From the NCBI GenBank assembly GCA_963791615.1, contig CAWBTE010000006.1, positions 1,178,001 through 1,242,000 of the forward strand: DNA of 64,000 nt, written 5' to 3'. The notes below the pieces were generated by a model. It had not been told where the DNA came from, did not search any database, and worked only from the letters and a program-made list of their open reading frames with translations. The position numbers were made by a program, and so were the translations under genes. The DNA comes from CAILZL01 sp963791615 (GTDB taxonomy: Bacteria > Pseudomonadota > Gammaproteobacteria > Steroidobacterales > Steroidobacteraceae). Below, piece after piece: positions 34,770-42,365 of the stretch (the first letter of the stretch is position 1; each line of letters begins with the position of its first letter).

Positions 34770-35594
34770 ATGACTATCGGTCGCTTCAGAACAGACTATT
34801 TCAATCGTCGACACGCATTAAGCGCCATGGGCGCACTGACAGTTGCCGGCTGTGGCGGCGGATCGTCCAGCAACAGTTCCAGCGCATCCAGCTCATCGAG
34901 TACTTCCAGCAGTTCAAGTGCATCGAGCAGCGCATCCAGCTCCAGCAGCTCAGCATCCAGTTCATCTTCGAGCTCCGGTAGCTGCATCATCACCAATGTG
35001 CCGAGCTGCACCATTGCTCCCACAGAAACGCTTGGTCCCTACCCCGCTTTCGCCAACGGCATTGTCACGTTGTCGTCAATCTTCCGTCAGGACATGACAC
35101 CCGACCCCGCCGGAACCTTTGCACAGCGCACCGGCGTGCCCCTGACAATGGACATCAAGATCGTCAACACCAACAACAACTGTGCGCCCCTCGTAGGCTA
35201 TGACGTATACGTCTGGCACTGCGACAAGGACGGCAATTATTCTTTCTACGGCAGCTTCCTGAACAGCTACTTTCTGCGCGCAGCCCAGACCAGCAATGCC
35301 TGCGGGGAAGTGACTTTCAACACCATCTTCCCGGGCTGGTATTCCGGTCGCCATCCGCACCTGCATCTTGCAGTGGCGATGGGCGCCACCAGCCGGGCGG
35401 TGACCCAGATGGCGTGGCCAACCAGCGTACTGAGCAGCGTTTACGCTTCCAGCCTGTACAGCAGTCGCGGCAGCTTCGATACCACGCTTGCAAGCGACAT
35501 GGTGTTCAGCGGCAACACCGGTCAGATCGCCACCACCACCGGCAGTGTCGCCGCCGGTTATCGCTCGCAGTGGGTGCTGGGAATTGCCGTCTAG
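34770..35594 (+). CDS. Lipoprotein intradiol dioxygenase-like protein with poly-Ser linker
   Basis: 274 residues. LSAMGALTVAGCGGG is a lipobox, so the protein is probably lipid-anchored. A linker of about 40 residues is almost pure serine with a few Ala, Thr and Asn (about 32-70). The C-terminal domain resembles intradiol ring-cleavage dioxygenases: YDVYVWHCDKDGNYSFYG, then TIFPGWYSGRHPHLHLAV, which hold the expected Tyr, Tyr and His-x-His Fe(III) ligands. Such enzymes split catechol-type rings between the two hydroxyls. A surface location is odd for aromatic catabolism, so it may act on external phenolics. Confidence 0.85.
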   Translation: MTIGRFRTDYFNRRHALSAMGALTVAGCGGGSSSNSSSASSSSSTSSSSSASSSASSSSSSASSSSSSSGSCIITNVPSCTIAPTETLGPYPAFANGIVTLSSIFRQDMTPDPAGTFAQRTGVPLTMDIKIVNTNNNCAPLVGYDVYVWHCDKDGNYSFYGSFLNSYFLRAAQTSNACGEVTFNTIFPGWYSGRHPHLHLAVAMGATSRAVTQMAWPTSVLSSVYASSLYSSRGSFDTTLASDMVFSGNTGQIATTTGSVAAGYRSQWVLGIAV

Positions 35595-35642
35595 CGAACT
35601 GCCGTCCAGAACGCCTGTATTCCAGACACCGCCAACAGAAAC

Positions 35643-35667
35643 AAAAAAGGCGGAGTCAAACTCCGCC
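35643..35667 (-). terminator. Terminator of the sulfite reductase/DUF934 transcript
   Basis: GGCGGAGT at 35649-35656 pairs with ACTCCGCC at 35660-35667. On the minus strand the stem is followed by TTTTTT. It lies beyond the family A repeat that follows DUF934. Confidence 0.75.
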
Positions 35668-35701
35668 TGTATAAACCCAATGCTTCTGGAAATGCTGGCT
35701 T

Positions 35702-35844
35702 AGAACCTGTTCAAAGTCTCGATCAAGGGATGCAGTGCAAGGCGGAACCACCCAAAAAAACGCAGCGTACACGTAGTACGTGAGTATTTTTTGGGCGGTT
35801 TCAACGCAGCAATGCGCCCTTCAGCGAGACTTTGAACAGGTTCT
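35702..35844. repeat. MITE-like palindromic element, family A, copy 4 (143 bp)
   Basis: Both ends are the perfect 20-bp inverted repeat AGAACCTGTTCAAAGTCTCG. The central palindrome is ACGTAGTACGT. Together with copy 3 it forms a sub-type (AAAGTCTCG ends) distinct from copies 1 and 2 (ACGATCTCG ends). Its end supplies the DUF934 stop codon. Confidence 0.9.
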
Positions 35845-36326
35845 TAGCCGCCAGCGCGGTGTGCCAGCTGCACACCGACATCAATGCCGGGCTGATATGC
35901 CACTGTATAGTCCTTGAACGCTGTCAGCGCCACGTTCAGGTCAGTGCCTTCCGGCAACTCGTACGCATCGAAACCGCAACGCGCCATGTAGAACAATTGA
36001 TCGCGCTGAACCTTGCCGGTCGCACGCAACTCACCCGTAAAGCCATAGCGACGTCGCAACAAGTGCGCCTGGCTATAACCACGGCCTTCAGCCAGACCAC
36101 TGAACTCCAGTGCGATCAGGGCCAGCTTGCTTGCGTCTTGGGCCAGCACTTCCACTTTGTCGGCAGGACCGATTTTTACGCCCAGCTTTTTTCCGGAAAC
36201 CAGCAACGCGTCGCGCTCGGCTTGCCATTGCGTCAAAGACACAATGATTGATTGAGCCTCTGCGTCTTCTTCCACATAGCGCCACGCATCAGCGATGACT
36301 TCACGCTGCTTGAGTATCTTGCGCAT
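35844..36326 (-). CDS. DUF934 sulfite-reduction accessory protein
   Basis: 160 residues from the ATG at 36326. It has the DUF934 pattern: ILKQREVIADAWRYVEED at the start, IGPADKVEVLAQD, LIALEFSGLAEGRGYSQAHL and LRRRYGFTGELRATG. DUF934 proteins are annotated as probable oxidoreductase partners of siroheme sulfite reductase. It overlaps the reductase gene by 26 nt, so the two are translated together. Its TAA stop is the first triplet of the family A repeat end TAAGAACCTGTTC. There is no signal peptide; cytoplasmic. Confidence 0.9.
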   Translation of the reverse strand: MRKILKQREVIADAWRYVEEDAEAQSIIVSLTQWQAERDALLVSGKKLGVKIGPADKVEVLAQDASKLALIALEFSGLAEGRGYSQAHLLRRRYGFTGELRATGKVQRDQLFYMARCGFDAYELPEGTDLNVALTAFKDYTVAYQPGIDVGVQLAHRAGG

Positions 36327-37158
36327 ACGCACCTGCCTTGAATGGAGCAATACCCGTGCGACGCACGGTGTCGACAAAACGCTCGCCTTCCGTGCGCTGC
36401 TGCAAATACACGCGGAACAGCCGTTCCAGCACATCGGGCACTTCTTCCTGCTTGAACGAGCGACCGATCACCTCGCCCAGATCGGCTTCCTGGCCATTGG
36501 GTGCGCCGCCGATCGTGATTTGATACCACTCCTCACCGTGCTTATCGACGCCGAGGATGCCGATGTGACCGACGTGATGATGTCCGCAGGCATTCATGCA
36601 GCCTGACATTTTCAACTGGATTTCGCCGAGGTCGTACAGGTAATCAAGATCATCAAAACGTTCGTTGATCAGATCCACCACAGTGTAAGTACGCGCATTG
36701 GCCAGCGAGCACAGGTCGAGACCGGGGCAGGCGATCATGTCGGTAAGCGTGCCGATATTGGCGGTGGCCAGATCAATCGCTGTCAGTTGCTGCCACAGCG
36801 CGAACAAATCACTCTGCTTCACATCGGCGAACACCAGATTCTGGTCGTGCGTGGCGCGCGTCTCACCGAAGGTATATTTATCCGACAGATCAGCCACGGC
36901 TTCCAGTTGCGCATCGGTGATATCGCCCGGCGGACGCTTCACTGATTTCAACGAGAGGAATACCGCACGATAACCCGGCACTTTGTGCGGGCGAGTGTTC
37001 TGCTGATACCAGCGACGGAAATCATTGCCCTTGCCCGTAACGACATCGGTATCGTTTAACTTCTCATACTCAGGCGGCGCGAAGAAGGCTTTGACGCGCG
37101 CAATCTCGACATCCGTCAATGACGGGCGCGTAACTGCGTGACGCTTGCCAGTCGGCAT
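36301..37158 (-). CDS. C-terminal part of frameshifted nitrite/sulfite reductase
   Basis: About 285 codons that continue the gene at 37070-37960 in another frame. It holds the second half of a siroheme reductase: KVPGYRAVFLSLKS, then the [4Fe-4S]/siroheme cysteines CPGLDLC and SGCMNACGHH, and a late GGAPNGQEADLGEVIGRSF. Its first codons (MPTGKRHAV) are not a real start; the reading should carry over from the upstream part near 37140. It reduces sulfite to sulfide, probably with ferredoxin. It overlaps DUF934 by 26 nt. Confidence 0.85.
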   Translation of the reverse strand: MPTGKRHAVTRPSLTDVEIARVKAFFAPPEYEKLNDTDVVTGKGNDFRRWYQQNTRPHKVPGYRAVFLSLKSVKRPPGDITDAQLEAVADLSDKYTFGETRATHDQNLVFADVKQSDLFALWQQLTAIDLATANIGTLTDMIACPGLDLCSLANARTYTVVDLINERFDDLDYLYDLGEIQLKMSGCMNACGHHHVGHIGILGVDKHGEEWYQITIGGAPNGQEADLGEVIGRSFKQEEVPDVLERLFRVYLQQRTEGERFVDTVRRTGIAPFKAGAYAQDTQAA

Positions 37159-37960
37159 CCACCAGTTCGCGGAACTTGTCGATACCCAGCGCCTTCACCA
37201 GTACTTTGATACGCGCCTTGTGGATGTTGTCGCGACGTCCTTCGAGGTTGTACACGCGCAGGATGCTTTCCAGTCGGCCCAGCAGTTCTTGCGGCGTAAC
37301 GAAGTCGTAAATTGTTTTTCCAATAATCGGCATGCGGCCCAGGCCGCCGCCCACCAGTACTTCGAAGCCCAGCACGCCGGCATCATTACGCTTCAGGATC
37401 AGGCCCACGTCGTGCACGCGCACCGCAGCACGATCAGCCACTGCGCCGGTGACGGCGATCTTGAACTTGCGCGGCAGGAAGGCGAATTCCGGATGTACGG
37501 TGGCCCATTGACGCACCAGCTCGCACCACGGACGTGGATCTTCCAGCTCATCCTTGGCCACGCCGGCCAGGTGATCGGAAGTCACATTACGAATACAGTT
37601 ACCGCTGGTCTGGATGGCGTGCATTTCCACGCTGGCCAGCAGCGCCAGAATGTCCGGCACCTTGGGCAACTCCGGCCAGTTGTACTGGATGTTCTGGCGA
37701 GTGGTGAAATGACCAAAGCCCTTGTCATATTCGCGCGCAATGCGCGCAAACACCCGCAGCTGCTCGCTGGACAACAGGCCGTAGGGAATGGACACGCGCA
37801 GCATCGGCGCATAACGCTGGATATACAGGCCATTACGCAGCCGCAGCAGGCGGAAATCGTCTTCGGACAGCTGTCCCGCCAGAAATCGCTGCGTCTGGTC
37901 GCGGAACTGCGCCACCCGCTCGTCGACGATTTGCTGGTCAATTTGATCGTACTTGTACAT
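37070..37960 (-). CDS. N-terminal part of frameshifted nitrite/sulfite reductase
   Basis: The true N-terminus of a NirA/CysI-like reductase (MYKYDQIDQQIVDERVAQFR). It contains the substrate-binding FGHFTTRQNIQYNWPELPKV, SGNCIRNVTSD and VGGGLGRMPIIGKTIYDFV. It matches the family up to FRELVDADWQ and then runs into out-of-frame residues to a stop at 37070. Skipping one base in the segment around 37135-37150 joins it to the downstream part, for a total of about 550 residues, the normal size. Either a real pseudogene or a one-base sequence error; the conserved sequence on both sides favours error. Confidence 0.87.
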   Translation of the reverse strand: MYKYDQIDQQIVDERVAQFRDQTQRFLAGQLSEDDFRLLRLRNGLYIQRYAPMLRVSIPYGLLSSEQLRVFARIAREYDKGFGHFTTRQNIQYNWPELPKVPDILALLASVEMHAIQTSGNCIRNVTSDHLAGVAKDELEDPRPWCELVRQWATVHPEFAFLPRKFKIAVTGAVADRAAVRVHDVGLILKRNDAGVLGFEVLVGGGLGRMPIIGKTIYDFVTPQELLGRLESILRVYNLEGRRDNIHKARIKVLVKALGIDKFRELVDADWQASRSYAPVIDGCRDCARQSLLRAA

Positions 37961-38159
37961 GGTCGCGAACTTTAGCGGAGGGGGCTAAATCCGGCCAGAG
38001 GCTTTGGCTATGAGCAGATGAAAACGCCGTCGCCCCAGCCAGGCTGCGCCGGTCATGCGCACCGCGTCGCAGTACTGTGTACTCAACCCCCGACAGGAAC
38101 CCGGTTCAGACGTCTTCAGCAGATAATCGCGCCCTGTTTTTCCCGGATTAGAGGACGCA

Positions 38160-38909
38160 ATGAAAAAGCACTTACTGGTTGGCGCAACACTGGCTGGAAC
38201 CCTGACTGTAACCTTGGCGAGCACACTGGCCGCCTCTCTGGCCAATGCCAGTGACATCGACACCCTGCAGAACCTGGCGCAAACCGAGTTCCGCGCCTTG
38301 TCCGAGGATCTGGGCGCCACCCTGTCCTACAAATCGCTGAGCCCCGCGAAGGCATTGGGTATTACCGGCTTTGATCTGAGTCTGTCCGTCACCGGCACCT
38401 CGCTGGATAGCCTGGCCACCTGGAAAAAGGCCACCGGCGGCGATTCCATCCCCAGCACGCTACCCGTGCCCATGCTGAGAGTGGCCAAGGGCCTGCCCTT
38501 CAATATCGATGTCGGCGCGTTCTATCTCGCCATCCCCGACACCAATGTGCGCCTGTACGGCGGCGAGATGCGCTGGGCATTCATTGAAGGCGGCGTCGCC
38601 ACCCCGGCCGTGTCAGTGCACGGCACCTACTCCAGACTCACCGGCGTGGATCAGCTCGACCTGAACACAAAGAGCGTGGATGTGTCGATCTCCAAGGGGT
38701 TCACCGTGCTCACGCCTTACGCGGGCGTCGGTCAGGTATGGACGAATGCCACACCAGTCGGCGTGCCACTGCTCAGGGGCGAAAGCATCACCCAGACCAA
38801 GTACTTCGGTGGTCTGAATTTCAACCTGGGGCTGCCCAATATTGCGGTGGAAGCCGACCAGACCGGCGGCATCACCAGCTATGGCATCAAGTTCGGGTTG
38901 CGCTGGTAA
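38160..38909 (+). CDS. Outer-membrane beta-barrel protein, unknown function
   Basis: 249 residues with a signal peptide (about residues 1-30, ending SLANA). The body alternates polar and hydrophobic strands (FDLSLSVTGTSLD, FNIDVGAFYLAIPDTNVRLYGGEMRWAF, VSVHGTYSRLTG) and ends YGIKFGLRW, with the C-terminal aromatic residue recognised by the barrel assembly machinery. I cannot name a family with confidence. It is divergent from the sulfite reductase gene and followed by a REP pair. Confidence 0.7.
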   Translation: MKKHLLVGATLAGTLTVTLASTLAASLANASDIDTLQNLAQTEFRALSEDLGATLSYKSLSPAKALGITGFDLSLSVTGTSLDSLATWKKATGGDSIPSTLPVPMLRVAKGLPFNIDVGAFYLAIPDTNVRLYGGEMRWAFIEGGVATPAVSVHGTYSRLTGVDQLDLNTKSVDVSISKGFTVLTPYAGVGQVWTNATPVGVPLLRGESITQTKYFGGLNFNLGLPNIAVEADQTGGITSYGIKFGLRW

Positions 38910-38932
38910 GGCAAGACCGCCTTCTCGTCCAC

Positions 38933-39010
38933 GTAGGGGCCGCTCGCGAGCGGCCCTTCCCCATACACCTGCACCGACATAAAGAGGGCGGCTCACGAAC
39001 CGCCCCATAC
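38933..39010. repeat. Paired REP-like hairpins, family B, copy 3
   Basis: GTAGGGGCCGCTCGCGAGCG and the inverted partner beginning GGGCGGCTCACGAACCGCCC face each other across about 30 bases. The right-hand hairpin overlaps the 3' end of the GFA gene and supplies its last codons and stop. Confidence 0.82.
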
Positions 39011-39424
39011 AAACATCACATGCGGCGGCTGCTTCGGAAACTTCGGCAGCGATTCATTCAAACACGCCCAAGTCGGCGCTGAATCGGTCCAGATATTCAC
39101 CGATGGTTTGATCAGATTCGGATCGTCCAGCGTCCCGGCTCGCACAATGATCACCTGCGGCCGAACTTCCGCCTGACTGAACACGGCTGTGCCGCAGGTG
39201 GGACAGAACTTGCGGTGCATGACATTGCCGCTGTCGGCGATGCTGCGATAGTCGCGCAGCTCGCCGTCCACCGTGACCGCAGCACTCGGAAACACCACGT
39301 TCGCCGCAGCACCACCCGCCGCCAGATACTGGCAAACACGACACCAGCACAGCCGCATTGCCATGGGTTCGGCGTCGATGCGGTATCGCACCGCTTTGCA
39401 CAAACAACCGCCTTCGATAGACAT
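38993..39424 (-). CDS. GFA-family (CENP-V/glutathione-dependent formaldehyde-activating) protein
   Basis: 143 residues. The Zn-binding cysteines of the GFA fold are clear: GCLCKAVRY near the start, CWCRVCQYL and FCPTCGTAV. The rest (VIIVRAGTLDDPNLIKPSVNIWTDSAP) is typical. Members bind zinc and sometimes glutathione; the original formaldehyde-activating role is not general. GAGG lies upstream of the ATG. The last residues (VWGGS) and the TGA stop are encoded by the REP hairpin. Confidence 0.9.
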   Translation of the reverse strand: MSIEGGCLCKAVRYRIDAEPMAMRLCWCRVCQYLAAGGAAANVVFPSAAVTVDGELRDYRSIADSGNVMHRKFCPTCGTAVFSQAEVRPQVIIVRAGTLDDPNLIKPSVNIWTDSAPTWACLNESLPKFPKQPPHVMFVWGGS

Positions 39425-39503
39425 GGCTCACCTCAAATCAGAATGCAGACTGGGAAATGCAATCTTAGGGCATCTCTGATCAAGGATGCAGCGCGATCAG
39501 GAA

Positions 39504-41099
39504 TCAATACCCCGGCAGGCATGCAGCATAGTCCAGTTGTGTCCGGTAGACGCGGGTGCTGACATCGTTCAGGCCCAGCAAGGTATGCGACAGATTGTCG
39601 TGGGAATACGGCTCGGCCAACTTGTTGCGCAGACAGACCTGATCCAGCCCCAGCCGTGCGGGTGCACGGGCGGAGAACCACATCAGCATCGGCACATGTA
39701 CCTGCACATCAGGCGCCATCAGGAATGGCTGGCCATGCAGATACAGGCCATTCTCGCCCAGCGACTCACCGTGATCGGACACGTAGATCAGCACGCTGTC
39801 CACCCGATCCTCATACTGTTTCAGTCGATCAATCAAACCCGCCAGAATGTAGTCGGTGTAGGCGATGGTATTGTCATAGGCATTGATAAGCTGCTCATGA
39901 GTGCAGGTTTCAATGCGTTCGGTGGCACAGGTGGGCATGAACACCAGATGATCCGGCGGCACGCGTCGCTGATACGTCGGGCCATGACTGCCCATTTCAT
40001 GCAGCACCAGCACGCTGTCTGACTGGATGGCAGGCAACTTGCTGTCCATCACTCGCAGCAGTGTTTCATCCAGACATTCACCGTCCTTGCACAGCGATGG
40101 CCGGTATTGCTCAGCCTGCTCGGTCGGCACGCGCACACAGACACCCTTGCAGCCGGACTGATTGTCCACCCAGGTCACCGCCAGCCCAGCTCGTTGCAGC
40201 ATATCGAGTACGTTGTCACGCCGATCTGCAGCATTCAGGTCAAACTCCTCACGTGGCAGATCAGAAAACATGCAGGGTACTGACATGGCCGTGGCCGTAC
40301 CGCAACTGCGCACATTACTGAAGTACAGCACATTGCGTTGTTGCAGCAGCGGATTGGTCGGTCGCGCGTAGCCGCCCAGCGAAAAATTGGCGGCACGCGC
40401 TGTTTCACCCACGATCATCAAGGTCAGCAGGGGTCTGTCGCTGAGCGGCGCTACGCGCTGCGCATCCAGTCCAACTGTTACGAAGGGCATGCCGGCATGT
40501 CGCGATTTGCGTATCAGTTTGGCGCTGGCCCGGATGACATTGGTCGGCACCAGCAGATGCTCTGCCAGAGTCTGATTGCGAAAGAACGAGGCATAGGACA
40601 CGTACAGCGGCAAGGCAGCAGCGAACAGCAACCCCAGCCCGACTACCGCGCCGAGCACATACTGCCGAAGCGCCTGAAACCAGGTTACCGGCGGCAAGGC
40701 CACGCCCCACACCCACAGCATCGGCAGCCCTGCCTGCCACAACACCCGCCACAACAAGGGCCAGCCGAGAAAATCGCGCGCTTCGGCCGGATTGGTCTGA
40801 ATCGCATTGCGCAGCATTTCGCTGTCGATACCTACTCCATAGGTATCCATGAACCAGCTGGTGACGGCCGTGACCAGCAACATCAGGCTCAGCATCACCC
40901 GCAGGCTGCGCCCCGGAGACAGCAGGCGCAGCACAAACAGGTTCAGGCCGATCAGGGAAACCGCCAGACTGGCGGCAAACAACAGGGAGCGTGGCGCCAG
41001 GCCATCAACCTTGAACAACAGCGTCCAGAAAGCATGGTTGGCAGTCAGGACAATCCATGCCGCCACCAGCAGGCACAGACGATTGGCAGTCAATTTCAT
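39504..41099 (-). CDS. Phosphoethanolamine transferase, EptA/MCR type
   Basis: 531 residues. About five membrane helices fill residues 1-170, then a periplasmic alkaline-phosphatase-like domain. The catalytic threonine lies in SCGTATAMSVPCMFS, with the metal-site E in LMIVGETARAANFSLGGYAR and DH in YVSDHGESLGENGLYLHG. Paired cysteines (GCKGVC, CKDGEC, CATERIETC) fit the disulfides of the family. It adds phosphoethanolamine to lipid A or another glycolipid and could lower sensitivity to cationic peptides. The family also contains the MCR colistin-resistance enzymes, but this copy is chromosomal and its substrate is not proven. Confidence 0.92.
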   Translation of the reverse strand: MKLTANRLCLLVAAWIVLTANHAFWTLLFKVDGLAPRSLLFAASLAVSLIGLNLFVLRLLSPGRSLRVMLSLMLLVTAVTSWFMDTYGVGIDSEMLRNAIQTNPAEARDFLGWPLLWRVLWQAGLPMLWVWGVALPPVTWFQALRQYVLGAVVGLGLLFAAALPLYVSYASFFRNQTLAEHLLVPTNVIRASAKLIRKSRHAGMPFVTVGLDAQRVAPLSDRPLLTLMIVGETARAANFSLGGYARPTNPLLQQRNVLYFSNVRSCGTATAMSVPCMFSDLPREEFDLNAADRRDNVLDMLQRAGLAVTWVDNQSGCKGVCVRVPTEQAEQYRPSLCKDGECLDETLLRVMDSKLPAIQSDSVLVLHEMGSHGPTYQRRVPPDHLVFMPTCATERIETCTHEQLINAYDNTIAYTDYILAGLIDRLKQYEDRVDSVLIYVSDHGESLGENGLYLHGQPFLMAPDVQVHVPMLMWFSARAPARLGLDQVCLRNKLAEPYSHDNLSHTLLGLNDVSTRVYRTQLDYAACLPGY

Positions 41100-41198
41100 C
41101 TACAGAGTTCCGGGCAATCCGCCCGGATAACATGCAGATAAACTGATTAACTTACCTTAACCGGCACATGACCCGAATTGAGTAGTGCTATTCACAAC

Positions 41199-42056
41199 TC
41201 AAGGTCGCATCCGCACCAGACCTTCCTGCACCACGGAGGCCACCAGCCGGCCGCTACGATCAAATATCTGGCCACGCGCAAGTCCACGTGAACCCGAGGC
41301 ACTGGGGCTGTCGATGCAATACAGCAACCACTCATCGGCGCGCAGCGACCGGTGAAACCACATGGCGTGGTCAATGCTGGCCAGTCGCAAATGCGCACTG
41401 GGAAAAGGAATGCCATGTGGTTGCGTGGCGGTGCGCAACAGATAAAAGTCTGACGCATAAGCCAGCACACAGCGATGCAGCACGGCATCGTCCGGCAAGG
41501 TATCAATTGCGCGGAACCAGAAGCGGGTCTGCGCCTCCGACGGATGCGCGGACATCAGCTGCTCGGCATTGAGCGGACGAAACTCGATGGGCAAGGGAAT
41601 CTGGAACCAGCGCTTGAGTTCCGGCGGAATGTCCGTTGACTGCGCAACCAGCGCACGAATATCCGGCAGATTCTCCGGTCCGGGTACATCCGGCATGTTG
41701 TCCTGATGTTCCAGCCCGTGCTGCTCAATCTGGAATGAGGCCGACATGTGAAAGATGGGATGGCCATGTTGAATCGCCACCACCCGCCGACTGGAAAAGC
41801 TGCCCCCATCGCGACTGCGATCCACCTCATAAATAATGGGGGCGTTCACATCGCCCGGTAACAGGAAATAGGCATGCAGGGAGTGCACCTCACGGCCCGC
41901 TTCCAGCGTCCCACAGGCGGCCGCCAGCGCCTGCCCCAGCACCTGGCCACCAAACACCTGCGGAAACCCCAGATCACGACTGGCGCCCCGGAACAGGTTT
42001 ATTTCCAGGCGTTCCAGCTGCAAAACCTGAAGCAGATCGGCCAGCACTGTATTCAT
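41199..42056 (-). CDS. tesB: Acyl-CoA thioesterase II (TesB)
   Basis: 285 residues with two hotdog domains. NLFRGASRDLGFPQVFGGQVLGQAL opens the protein, VHSLHAYFLLPGDVNAPI follows, SFSSRRVVAIQHG carries the first active-site region, and ASIDHAMWFHRSLRADEWLLY the second; GLARGQIFDRSGRLVASVVQEGLVR is the closing strand. It hydrolyses medium and long acyl-CoAs. It stands alone, with a MITE-like element upstream of its start. Confidence 0.94.
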   Translation of the reverse strand: MNTVLADLLQVLQLERLEINLFRGASRDLGFPQVFGGQVLGQALAAACGTLEAGREVHSLHAYFLLPGDVNAPIIYEVDRSRDGGSFSSRRVVAIQHGHPIFHMSASFQIEQHGLEHQDNMPDVPGPENLPDIRALVAQSTDIPPELKRWFQIPLPIEFRPLNAEQLMSAHPSEAQTRFWFRAIDTLPDDAVLHRCVLAYASDFYLLRTATQPHGIPFPSAHLRLASIDHAMWFHRSLRADEWLLYCIDSPSASGSRGLARGQIFDRSGRLVASVVQEGLVRMRP

Positions 42057-42087
42057 GGGACACCCGCAAATGACATTCAGCCTACTT

Positions 42088-42269
42088 TAGCAGCCTGTCG
42101 AGCTTAGGATTGATCTACTGCGGCGGTGTCTAATCGGTTCATTTTTTCGACCCTTTTCGTCAAATAGCTACGGCTATTCTCCTCAAACGATCGAAAAACT
42201 GTCCTCACCTGCTTTAATTAAACAGGTCCACTCGCCTCGCTACGATCACCTAAGCTCGACAGGCTGCTA
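42088..42269. mobile_element. MITE-like element, family C (182 bp, 21-bp terminal inverted repeats)
   Basis: The first 21 bases, beginning TAGCAGCCTGTCGAGCTTAG, are exactly repeated in reverse complement at 42249-42269. The interior has a TAGCTACGGCTA palindrome and T-rich/A-rich runs, much like the family A layout, but no open frame. It lies in the divergent promoter region between tesB and the DUF47 gene. There is no transposase, so it would be non-autonomous. Confidence 0.85.
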
Positions 42270-42365
42270 GCCGATGGCCAACCCTCGCGCTCGGGCCGAA
42301 GCTCCCGCATAATCCCGCCCATACCAATAACTCTGATTCCACCCCACCCTTCCAGAGACCACACC

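Noticed and set aside
34860..34978. The AGC/TCC-rich tract as a DNA repeat or CRISPR-like array
   Set aside because: It is the in-frame serine linker of a lipoprotein; units are irregular and there are no spacers.
39474..39503. TGATCAAGGATGCAGCGCGA before the EptA-like gene end as a family A copy
   Set aside because: It recalls the ATCAAGGGATGCAGCGC segment, but the terminal repeats are missing; at most an old remnant.
39504..41099. A mobile mcr colistin-resistance gene
   Set aside because: The protein belongs to the same family, but there are no insertion sequences or plasmid genes nearby, and the neighbours are ordinary chromosomal genes.
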